Shown: piece after piece, positions 35,092 to 43,994 of the stretch
Layout: each line of letters begins with the position of its first letter
Numbering within the stretch: the stretch's first letter is position 1
Origin: DASXTK01 sp050744325
GTDB lineage: Bacteria > Actinomycetota > Acidimicrobiia > Acidimicrobiales > VFJN01
NCBI GenBank assembly: GCA_050744325.1
Contig: JBOGHK010000168.1
Coordinates: forward strand, 3,013 to 67,012
Direction: 5' to 3'
DNA length: 64,000 nt
The notes under the pieces: generated by a model
Told to the model about the DNA's origin: nothing
Databases searched by the model: none
What the model saw: the letters and a program-made list of their open reading frames with translations, nothing else
Translations under genes and position numbers: made by a program

Positions 35092-36915
35092 TCAGGTGGC
35101 CGCAGCCGGGGGCTGCTGGACGGCGGCGTCTTCGACCGGCCGCGCCGGTCGCGCGGCGACGTGGCGGCCGGCTAGGTAACCGAAGGTGAGCGCCGGCCCC
35201 AGGGTGGCCCCGCCGCCGGGATACGCCGGACCGAACACGCTCGCCGCCGCGTTCCCGGCCGCGTAAAGGCCGGGGACGACTCCGCCGCGAGCACGGCGCA
35301 CGCGGCCGTTGGCGTCGATCCGCGGGCCGCCATTGGTGCCAAGTGTTCCGTTGCGCAATTGCACTGCGTAGAACGGCGGCTTCTCGATCGCAGCCAGGCT
35401 CGTCCCTGGCGTCGGCAGATGCCCGGTCATCTGGGCCTCGAAGGCGGTCGTGCCTCGCTGGAAGTCGGTGTCCTCGCCTGCCGCGACGAGCTGGTTCCAT
35501 CGGGCCACGGTCGCCTCCAGCGCTGCTGGCTCGACGCCGATGCAGCGCGCGAGCCCGGCGATGTCCCCTGCCCGGGGGATCCACCCGGGCGCCGGGCTGC
35601 CGGGCAGCACCGACGGCAGCACCATGGCCGTGTCCTTCACCCGCTGGTCGAACACCATCCAGTGCGGCGCCTCGTTCGGGTAGTCGAGGGCCACGGGGTC
35701 GAAGGCCGCGAGCACCTTCGGGTAGTCCTGGTACGTGACGCCCTCGTTCACGAACCGCCGGCCGTGCTTGTTGACCACGATCACGCCCGGAACGCTGCGC
35801 AGCGACCCCATCTGCAACATGGGCCGGCCCTCGAAGCTGACGCCAGGCTCGAGGATCGCCGGCTGCCCCCAGTGCGAGGTCATGTTGGCCAGCTCGGCGC
35901 CGGCCTCCATCGCCATCAGGTGGCCGTCGCCCGTGTTGTGGGGCGGGCTGAGGGGCTCGATCGCCGCGCCGATGAACGCTTCGACCATCGCCTCGTTCCA
36001 CTCGAAGCCGCCGCAGGCGAGCACCACCCCCCGACGAGCGCCGACCAACAGCGGCCGACCAGCCTCGGAGCCACCGCCGGCGCGACCACCCGAACCGCCG
36101 GGCCCAGCCGAGCCACCGCCGGCGAGACCACCCGAACCGCCGGGCCCGACCGAGCCACCGCCGGCGAGCGGTTCGACGGCGAGCACGGCGCCGTCGACCG
36201 CTTCGACGCCGACCACGGCGCCGTCGACCACGACCAGCTGACGGGCCGGTGCTCCAGTGACCACCTCGACGGCTCGGTCCAGCAGGCCCTTGAACAGCGC
36301 AGCCACCATCGCCGGGCCCAGCACCCGCTCGTCCGCCTGCTCGCGTCCGACCACGAGCTCGAAGTCCGGCAGCCCCTCACCACGGAGGAACTTGGCCCCC
36401 TCCTCCATCGTCAGCCGGGGCAGGTGCGGGCTGGTCCGCAGCCTGTCGGCCCACGCGCCCAGCTCGCCGCGGGCGTCGAACGGCGCCGGCTCGATCGAGC
36501 GGCCCGCAACCTTCCCGCCGGGCAGATGGGCGTAGTAGTCGTTGAACGTCGTCGGTGCGGTCATCCGCAGCGGCGTGTGGACCTCGAGGTAGTCGAGGGC
36601 CTCGGAGGCCCAGTCGACGTAGACCTCGACCAGCTCGGGATCGGGCTCGCGTCCCAGCGTGAGCCGCCGGATGTAGGCCAACGCCTCGTCGCGGCTGTCG
36701 GTCTGGCCGACGTGGGCCATGTGCCGGTTGAGCGGGATCCACGGCATGCCGCCCGAGACACCGGTCGTGCCGCCGATCAGGTCGGCCTTCTCCAGGACCA
36801 GCACCTCAGCTCCTCCGTCGTGCGCCAGGGTCGCGGCTACGAGGCCCGCACAACCCGACCCGAGCACGACCACGTCGACCACGCGGTCCCAGCGAGCCGG
36901 ATACGTGGTGATCAT
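35092..36915 (-). CDS. FAD-dependent oxidoreductase, fumarate reductase/3-ketosteroid-dehydrogenase type
   Basis: 607 residues. N-terminal FAD-binding VVVLGSGCAGLVAATLAHDG and EKADLIGGTTGVSGG; second FAD contact GVVLACGGFEWNEAMVEAF; C-terminal GLYAAGNAAASVFGPAYPGG, followed by GGATLGPALTFGYLAGRH. This is the pattern of 3-ketosteroid delta-1-dehydrogenases and related flavoproteins, which desaturate ring ketones. A Gly/Ser-rich insert of repeated units (res ~245-285) breaks the middle domain. It is followed by the cyclase-family and LLM genes on the same strand. Exact substrate not determinable. Confidence 0.9.
   Translation of the reverse strand: MITTYPARWDRVVDVVVLGSGCAGLVAATLAHDGGAEVLVLEKADLIGGTTGVSGGMPWIPLNRHMAHVGQTDSRDEALAYIRRLTLGREPDPELVEVYVDWASEALDYLEVHTPLRMTAPTTFNDYYAHLPGGKVAGRSIEPAPFDARGELGAWADRLRTSPHLPRLTMEEGAKFLRGEGLPDFELVVGREQADERVLGPAMVAALFKGLLDRAVEVVTGAPARQLVVVDGAVVGVEAVDGAVLAVEPLAGGGSVGPGGSGGLAGGGSAGPGGSGGRAGGGSEAGRPLLVGARRGVVLACGGFEWNEAMVEAFIGAAIEPLSPPHNTGDGHLMAMEAGAELANMTSHWGQPAILEPGVSFEGRPMLQMGSLRSVPGVIVVNKHGRRFVNEGVTYQDYPKVLAAFDPVALDYPNEAPHWMVFDQRVKDTAMVLPSVLPGSPAPGWIPRAGDIAGLARCIGVEPAALEATVARWNQLVAAGEDTDFQRGTTAFEAQMTGHLPTPGTSLAAIEKPPFYAVQLRNGTLGTNGGPRIDANGRVRRARGGVVPGLYAAGNAAASVFGPAYPGGGATLGPALTFGYLAGRHVAARPARPVEDAAVQQPPAAAT
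36068..36169. repeat. 42-nt minisatellite coding the Gly/Ser insert of the FAD oxidoreductase
   Basis: Two full units (36068-36109, 36110-36151) and a partial third (36152-36169) differ at only a few positions. The 14-codon unit encodes a GPGGSGG(L/R)AGGGS-type segment. Just beyond, CACGGCGCCGTCGAC occurs twice more (VDGAV repeats). Confidence 0.88.
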
Positions 36916-36943
36916 CGGTCACCCGTCATCGGTCACCCGTCAT
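36916..36943. repeat. 14-nt direct repeat immediately upstream of the FAD oxidoreductase start
   Basis: CGGTCACCCGTCAT occurs at 36916-36929 and 36930-36943. Read on the coding strand, each copy ends with GTGACCG, and the first two duplicate an ATGACGGGTGACCG context in front of the start codon. Probably a slippage product; an effect on initiation is possible. Confidence 0.75.
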
Positions 36944-37021
36944 CGGCGACGGTCGGGCGTCGGGCGGACCGGCGCATCGGTCGGTCGTCCCGCGGCCTGC
37001 GGTTCGCGAGCCTGGGTGCGG

Positions 37022-37948
37022 TCACTTGACCGCCGTTGGGGCGACCGGCCCCCCGACTGACCGGGTGAGCGGCAGCGGCGTGGCGCAGAGCAGGAAGTCG
37101 TACTGGCCGTCCGTTGCGCAGTCGGCGGCCAGGTCGTCGAGCGCCCAGAGCTGGCCCTGCGCGAGGCCCATGTCGCGCAGGTGCAGCAGGTGCACGGGCA
37201 GCACGACGGCGGCATCTTCGCCCGGCCACGGCTCGAACACCAGCGTGTCGGTGGCCACGGCGCCCACGTCGTGGTCGCGCAGCCACTCGACCGACAGCGT
37301 GGACAGGCCCGGGGTCGGCTCGCGGAACCGGTCCTTGTCGTCGACGCGCAACCAGTGCATCTGACCGGTCCGCACCAGCAGGACGTCGCCCGGCTCGACG
37401 GTCAGGCCCCCGAGCGCCACCGCAGCGTCGAGGTCGTCGCCGCTGATCGGGTGGTTGTCCTCGAAGTGGTCGACGCCCAGGGCCCGGGCCACGTCGGCCA
37501 GCACGCCGCGCGACACGACCGGCCCGAACGCGTCGATCCCTAGCCGGGACGCTCCCGCAGCGGTCACGGCGTCGAACGGCACGTGGTTGTAGAGCTCATC
37601 CTCGTAGCCGGCATGGGCCAGGGCGTCCCAGTGCGTGGCGGCCTGCACGCCCATCGAGACCGCGTCGTCGCTGGTGCAGAAGTCGCTGGGGTCGCCGGTG
37701 AACGGCTGGTTGACCATCAGCATCCGTCGCTCCGGGTTCTCCCGCCCGGGGATCGCCCCGGTCTGCGGGCCGTCCTCGTCGAACGGGATGGCCAACGAGA
37801 ACACCCGCCCCTGGCGGGCGGCCGCGACCCCGCGCAACACCGCGGCCTGGTCGATCAGGTTGAGCGTGCCACGCTGGTCGTCGGCCCCCCAGCGCCCGGC
37901 GTTGGAGACCCTCGCCGCGAGCTGCTTGAGATGATCGGGAAGCGCCAT
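37022..37948 (-). CDS. Cyclase-family (kynurenine formamidase-like) metal hydrolase
   Basis: 308 residues with a strong SD (GGAGGTGGAGGG). The family motif appears as GVQAATHWDALAHAGYEDEL (residues ~92-110), equivalent to the HxxTHxDxPxH metal site, with H-W-D and A-H. VEPGDVLLVRTGQMHWL is also family-typical. Members hydrolyse amides, lactones or cyclic intermediates. It lies 74 nt downstream of the LLM monooxygenase gene start-to-stop order and upstream of the FAD gene, so the three are likely an operon (LLM-cyclase-FAD). Confidence 0.87.
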   Translation of the reverse strand: MALPDHLKQLAARVSNAGRWGADDQRGTLNLIDQAAVLRGVAAARQGRVFSLAIPFDEDGPQTGAIPGRENPERRMLMVNQPFTGDPSDFCTSDDAVSMGVQAATHWDALAHAGYEDELYNHVPFDAVTAAGASRLGIDAFGPVVSRGVLADVARALGVDHFEDNHPISGDDLDAAVALGGLTVEPGDVLLVRTGQMHWLRVDDKDRFREPTPGLSTLSVEWLRDHDVGAVATDTLVFEPWPGEDAAVVLPVHLLHLRDMGLAQGQLWALDDLAADCATDGQYDFLLCATPLPLTRSVGGPVAPTAVK

Positions 37949-38023
37949 CAGCCCTCCACCTCCCCCATCGTCGACCTGCTCGCCACGAGCCGGTGGGGTC
38001 CCATCACAGCGGTCGCCTCCTGT

Positions 38024-39193
38024 TCAGCTCGCGACCGTGGGCGCCGCGGGCCCGCCAGCCGCGCTGTCCCGCATCCGCGTCGTGCGGTGGACCGGGTCGG
38101 GATCGAACTTGGGGATCACATGCTCGCCGAACAGCCGGATGGTCTCGAGTGCGTCGTCCAGGGGCAGGTCGAGCGGCATGCCGAACACCAGCTGGTCGCA
38201 GCCGACGGCCTCGTAGCGACGGACCTGGTCGACCACCTCGTCGGGGTCGCCGCAGAGCAGGTAGCCCTCCTGGATCCGGAACTCGATGTCGTCGAGCGTC
38301 GGCTCGGGGAAGGGTTCGGGCCACACGGGGAAGCCCTCCACCTTGGGCATCGTGTCGTGGTAGTAGAAGACCTGGGTCTGCAGGTAGCTGATGCCCATGC
38401 GGGTCGCTGCCTCGCGGGCCTTGCGTCCGTCCTCCATGCAGACCAGGCCGTTGGTGATCATCACGTTGTCGTTGACGTAGTCGCCGACGGGCTCGGCCCG
38501 GCCGATGGCGTTCTTGTAGGACTCGACCATCGGCGCCATGTCCTTGATCGCCGCGACGTTGAAGCCCAGCGCGCCGAGCCCGAGCCGGGCGGCCTTCTCG
38601 AACGTGGGCGGGTTCCCGCAGGCCAGCCACATCGGTGGATGCGACGGCTTCCACGGCTTGGGCAGCACGTTGCGGGTCGGCATCGCGGGGTTCGGATAGG
38701 GGACACGGAACGCGTCGCCGTCGTGGACGTAGGCGGTTTCGCGCCACATGCGCGGCAGCTCACGGATCACCTCGTCCCACACCGCCTTGGTGACGGCGGT
38801 GGACTCGATGTCGAACCCGGTGACCTCGCGGCTGCCGGCCCCGCGGCCGGTGCCGAGCTCGAAGCGCCCGCCGGAGAGGTGATCGAGCATCGCGGCCCGT
38901 TCGGCGATCCGGACCGGATGGTTGACCTGCGGGTTGAGGTTGACGATGCCGGAGCCGAGATGGATGCGCTCGGTGAGGGCCGCTGCGTAGCCGAGGAACA
39001 CCTCGCTCGCCGAGATGTGCGAATACTCCGCAAGGAAGTGGTGCTCGGTGACCCAGACGAACTTCCAGCCGTGCCGGTCGGCGGCCCGAACGAGCTCGAC
39101 GTCACCCATCAGCGCGTTGTGCTCGGCCTCCGAGCCCTCGCGCTCGACCTTGGAACGCGGCACGTGGCCCTGGACGAAGATCCCGAACTCCAC
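38024..39193 (-). CDS. LLM-class (luciferase-like) flavin-dependent monooxygenase
   Basis: 389 residues from the GTG at 39193 with GGAGG close upstream; an in-frame start at 39265 would cross the palindromic site. It begins VEFGIFVQGH and contains WVTEHHFLAEYSHISASEVF, HLGSGIVNLNPQVNHPVRIA and RGAGSREVTGFDIE, typical of F420/FMN TIM-barrel oxidoreductases. These enzymes oxygenate or reduce ketones, aldehydes or alkane-like compounds. As first gene of the minus-strand set it is under a TetR-type operator. Confidence 0.9.
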   Translation of the reverse strand: MEFGIFVQGHVPRSKVEREGSEAEHNALMGDVELVRAADRHGWKFVWVTEHHFLAEYSHISASEVFLGYAAALTERIHLGSGIVNLNPQVNHPVRIAERAAMLDHLSGGRFELGTGRGAGSREVTGFDIESTAVTKAVWDEVIRELPRMWRETAYVHDGDAFRVPYPNPAMPTRNVLPKPWKPSHPPMWLACGNPPTFEKAARLGLGALGFNVAAIKDMAPMVESYKNAIGRAEPVGDYVNDNVMITNGLVCMEDGRKAREAATRMGISYLQTQVFYYHDTMPKVEGFPVWPEPFPEPTLDDIEFRIQEGYLLCGDPDEVVDQVRRYEAVGCDQLVFGMPLDLPLDDALETIRLFGEHVIPKFDPDPVHRTTRMRDSAAGGPAAPTVAS

Positions 39194-39222
39194 TGCCTCC
39201 GTGTCCCCCTCTGTCCCCTCGA

Positions 39223-39239
39223 TCTGACGGTGCGTCAGA
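39223..39239. promoter_or_regulatory. TetR-type operator upstream of the LLM monooxygenase
   Basis: TCTGACG-GTG-CGTCAGA: 7-base perfect arms around 3 bases, 30-46 nt before the GTG. The TGACG-N3-CGTCA type is widespread as TetR-family operator in actinobacterial lipid/steroid catabolism promoters. Confidence 0.6.
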
Positions 39240-39345
39240 AAGCAGCTTGCCGACCCGGTGAACACGCGTCAAGCACACCGAACGACGTTCTCGGGTACCG
39301 CCACCCCCACGTCTGTGCACGCGATTTGGCAGGAAGCGCCCGATC

Positions 39346-40047
39346 TCAGGACACGGAACGGCGCCGGCGCCGACGACCCCGCAACTCGGCCCAGGGCGAG
39401 ACGCGGGCCGCGTCCACGGGCGCCGCCCAGGCCCTGGGAGACTCGAGGCACAGAAGCAACGCCAGGGCGACCAGGGTCACCAGCCCGGCGACCGCGACGA
39501 TCTCCGCAGCCATTGTGTTCCATATCGGGTCGAAAGAACCGGAGTCCCGGATCACCGCCGCCCCGACCGCCACCAGATACGGCGTCACCCAGACTCCGAC
39601 CACCAGCACCGGGAAGGCGGAGAGCCGTCGCGCCGTGGCAACCTCGCCTCTGGTGCGCGCCCGTCGCTGCAACCCGGTCAGCAGGGACCAGAGGGCCGCC
39701 CCGGCAGCCACCATCGCCAGGGTCATCGCCGCGAGCCGCCAGCCCGTCACCGGGTCGAAGCGCAGGTGCTCGCGGTATCCCCCCCGGCCCGGTTCGGGCT
39801 CGATGTAGGTGTTGGTCACCGGGTCGAACTGGACCTGGTGGTAGGGCAGGTGCAGGTCTGCGAGGCTCAATGCGGCGGTCGCCAACGCGAGCTGAGCCGC
39901 CCGGACCATCGACAGCCGCCACGCACCCACGGCGATCAGCGCCCAGCCGACAGGATCGGGAATGACATCGAGCAGTGCGGTGCGGATGTCGACCGCCACG
40001 ATCAGCAGACCGGCAGCGATCCACACCAATGGCGATCTCAACCGCAT
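39346..40047 (-). CDS. Hypothetical polytopic membrane protein
   Basis: 233 residues from an ATG with SD GAGGGGGGAC. Roughly six hydrophobic segments (LVWIAAGLLIVAVDIRTALL, WRLAAMTLAMVAAGAALWSL, VLVVGVWVTPYLVAVGAAVI, IVAVAGLVTLVALALLLCLE) and a basic Arg-rich C-terminus. The loop between helices 3 and 4 (PYHQVQFDPVTNTYIEPE) is hydrophilic. No family recognised. The much longer open frame continuing to 42003 is antisense to metG and not coding. Confidence 0.75.
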   Translation of the reverse strand: MRLRSPLVWIAAGLLIVAVDIRTALLDVIPDPVGWALIAVGAWRLSMVRAAQLALATAALSLADLHLPYHQVQFDPVTNTYIEPEPGRGGYREHLRFDPVTGWRLAAMTLAMVAAGAALWSLLTGLQRRARTRGEVATARRLSAFPVLVVGVWVTPYLVAVGAAVIRDSGSFDPIWNTMAAEIVAVAGLVTLVALALLLCLESPRAWAAPVDAARVSPWAELRGRRRRRRSVS

Positions 40048-40111
40048 CGTCCCCCCTCGCGTCCTCGCGCCGAACGACCAGCTAACCACTCCTGCCGGGC
40101 CCAATCCCCGT

Positions 40112-40140
40112 GATTTGCCAGGTGAGGGCTCCAGTACGAT
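40112..40140 (+). promoter_or_regulatory. Likely promoter of metG with a nearly leaderless transcript
   Basis: GATTTG (40112-40117) and TACGAT (40135-40140) are spaced 17 nt. The inferred start site is only a few bases from the ATG at 40150, and there is no purine-rich SD before it. Confidence 0.4.
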
Positions 40141-40149
40141 GAGCGTCCG

Positions 40150-41862
<1,713 letters not shown>

Positions 41863-41959
41863 ACGCCTCCGCGCGGTCGGTGAGCGGCGAGAAACCGAGA
41901 ACCGAACTGCCGCATCCTCCGTACTGGTCGAGGAACCGATCAGGCGGGTCGGGCGGGTA

Positions 41960-42003
41960 GTGCTGTCGGGGGCTCCTCCGCACCGGGAGACCCCCGACAG
42001 CAC
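41960..42003. terminator. Strong intrinsic terminator-like hairpin between metG and the acyltransferase gene
   Basis: GTGCTGTCGGGGG (41960-41972) and CCCCCGACAGCAC (41991-42003) form a perfect 13-bp stem with an 18-nt loop. It lies between the convergent stop codons (41862 and 42023) and can serve both genes. Only a weak T run (CTTGT) follows. Confidence 0.85.
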
Positions 42004-42022
42004 CTTGTAGCGCCGGCAGCGT

Positions 42023-43168
42023 TCACGCCGCCGGCGCTCGGCGACGGTTGGGGGCGAGCAGCAGGATGATCGGCAGGGTCACCAGCAACGGACCGACGAA
42101 CGCGAAGGGTCGGCTCAGCCACCACCCGGCATCGGGCCGCCGCAGGGCGTCGCTGTCGAGCACGAAGTGGCTGAACGCCGCCCACACGGCCATCCCCGTG
42201 GAATGGAACAGGAACAGCGGCAGCGAGAAGCGGTTGATCACCGAGTTGGTGACCGACCAGCGCCGCGAGGTCTCCAACCTGTCGAGCACCCAGGGGCGGA
42301 GCAGCAGCGCGATCCCGCCTTGGAAGAACACCAGCGTGACGATGCACAGGGTGGGTGGGGCCATGTTCGAGAACCGCTCGCCGGGGACGCCCACCATCGA
42401 TCCCGGGTAGAGCCCGCTGCCCACCAGGGCCAACAAGCCGAACAACCCCGACCAGGTGAGCATCCATGCCGTCCGGCGTCCGGCAGCGACCAGTTGCTCC
42501 CAGAAGAACCCCAACTGGTGGCAGAGCCCCCAGACCAGGACCATGTTGAACCACGCGACCCAGCGGACGTCATGCGCGAACCGGATCACGTCGACCAGCG
42601 CGGCGAGCCCCGCCGTCCAGACCAGGACGATGCCGCCGAAGCGCACGTGCAGCCGGTACGCCAGTGGGAACAGGGCGATCAGCAGCACGTAGACGACCAG
42701 GAACCACAGCGGGCTGAGGATCAGCCGCACCGCCCGGCCGATGCCGTCGACATCCCAGACGAACACCACCACCGTGCCGACCAGCCACCAGCCGAACGCC
42801 AGCGCGAGCGCGGGACGGATGAGGCTCAGCGCGCGGTCGCGGGCAAACCGCCACAGGGTGCGGTCGCTGCGGGCAAGCCAGGCCTTCTCGTGGGCGAAGC
42901 CACCGACGAAGAAGAACAGCGGCATGACCTGCAACAGCCAGGTGGCGACGAACATCCCACGGGTGAACCCGATCGGGTTGGTGGCATGCGGCCCGTCGGC
43001 CCGCCACACGATGATCGTGAACACCCAGTGCCACGCCACCACGACCAGGAGGCTGAAGGCCCGAACGAAGTCGATGAACGAGTCGCGGCCCGGAGCCTTG
43101 GCCGGCGCCAGCGTGCCCGCTCCGGTGTCGACGTCGACCTTCGTTGCGTCCTGCCCTGCCCGAACCAT
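42023..43168 (-). CDS. Acyltransferase 3 family membrane protein
   Basis: 381 residues from the ATG at 43168 (a TTG 9 nt earlier is possible). It starts RDSFIDFVRAFSLLVVVAWHWVF, which carries the family's R-x10-H motif, and has about ten hydrophobic helices. Related proteins O-acylate sugars, glycopeptides or membrane components. Divergent from the CPBP gene with only a 33-nt gap. Confidence 0.88.
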   Translation of the reverse strand: MVRAGQDATKVDVDTGAGTLAPAKAPGRDSFIDFVRAFSLLVVVAWHWVFTIIVWRADGPHATNPIGFTRGMFVATWLLQVMPLFFFVGGFAHEKAWLARSDRTLWRFARDRALSLIRPALALAFGWWLVGTVVVFVWDVDGIGRAVRLILSPLWFLVVYVLLIALFPLAYRLHVRFGGIVLVWTAGLAALVDVIRFAHDVRWVAWFNMVLVWGLCHQLGFFWEQLVAAGRRTAWMLTWSGLFGLLALVGSGLYPGSMVGVPGERFSNMAPPTLCIVTLVFFQGGIALLLRPWVLDRLETSRRWSVTNSVINRFSLPLFLFHSTGMAVWAAFSHFVLDSDALRRPDAGWWLSRPFAFVGPLLVTLPIILLLAPNRRRAPAA

Positions 43169-43201
43169 CGCCCCCAATCGTTGCTGATACCGTCCGCCGC
43201 C

Positions 43202-43900
43202 GTGCGTCGACTGCGCAGATGGGCGCCGGTCGCACTGATCGTCGCCCTGCTCGCCGGGTCGAACGTCGTGTCGAACCGCCTGCTAGCCGACGCTCTCTAC
43301 GTCCCCTGGAACCTGGTGATCGCCGGTTCGGTGTTGCTGATCGGCCTCCGGATGGACCGGCGCCGTCCGACCGAGCTGGGCCTGAGCCGCGACCGACTCG
43401 CCCGGGGCGTACAGGTCGGTGCCGTCGTGGTCGGTCTCACCGTCGCCGTCTACCTGGCGGCCGCGGCCATCCCTGCGACCCGCGATCTGTTCGACGACAG
43501 CCGGGTCGAGGGCATGAGCCTGCCGGGCGTCTTCTACCGCGCCCTGGTCCGCGTGCCGCTCGGCACGGTGGTCCTGGAGGAGGTTGCGTTCCGCGGCGTG
43601 CTGCCCGCGGTGCTGACGGCTCGGATCGGCGTGCGGGCCGCGGTCGGGTGGTCCGCCGGGTTGTTCGGCCTGTGGCACGTGCTGCCGTCGACCGACCTGG
43701 GCGATCGCAACCCGGTCCTCGACGACGTGTTCGGCGACGCCAGCGTCGTCCTCGTGGTGGCGCTGGCCGTCGCCGGAACTGCCGCTGCCGGGCTGGTTCT
43801 GTGGTGGCTGAGGCACCGGTCCGGCAGCCTCGCTGCGCCCGCCCTGGCGCACTGGTCGACCAACGGGCTGGGCTACCTGCTCGCCTACCTGATCGGGTAG
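43202..43900 (+). CDS. CPBP-family intramembrane protease (CAAX prenyl protease/bacteriocin-processing type)
   Basis: 232 residues from the GTG at 43202. Six to seven hydrophobic segments with the ABI/CPBP motifs: EEVAFRGVLPAVLTA (Glu-Glu...Arg), GLWHVLPSTD (His) and AHWSTNGLGYLLAYL (His, Asn). These are membrane-embedded glutamic proteases; substrates are usually unknown. Earlier in-frame sequence is antisense to the acyltransferase gene. Confidence 0.88.
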   Translation: MRRLRRWAPVALIVALLAGSNVVSNRLLADALYVPWNLVIAGSVLLIGLRMDRRRPTELGLSRDRLARGVQVGAVVVGLTVAVYLAAAAIPATRDLFDDSRVEGMSLPGVFYRALVRVPLGTVVLEEVAFRGVLPAVLTARIGVRAAVGWSAGLFGLWHVLPSTDLGDRNPVLDDVFGDASVVLVVALAVAGTAAAGLVLWWLRHRSGSLAAPALAHWSTNGLGYLLAYLIG

Positions 43901-43994
43901 CAGACGGCCGGCGAGCTCGACCCCGGCGCGACAACCAGGCTGCATGGACCGACGGCGCCGCCGATGCCGACGACCCCCACTAACGTCGGCGGTC

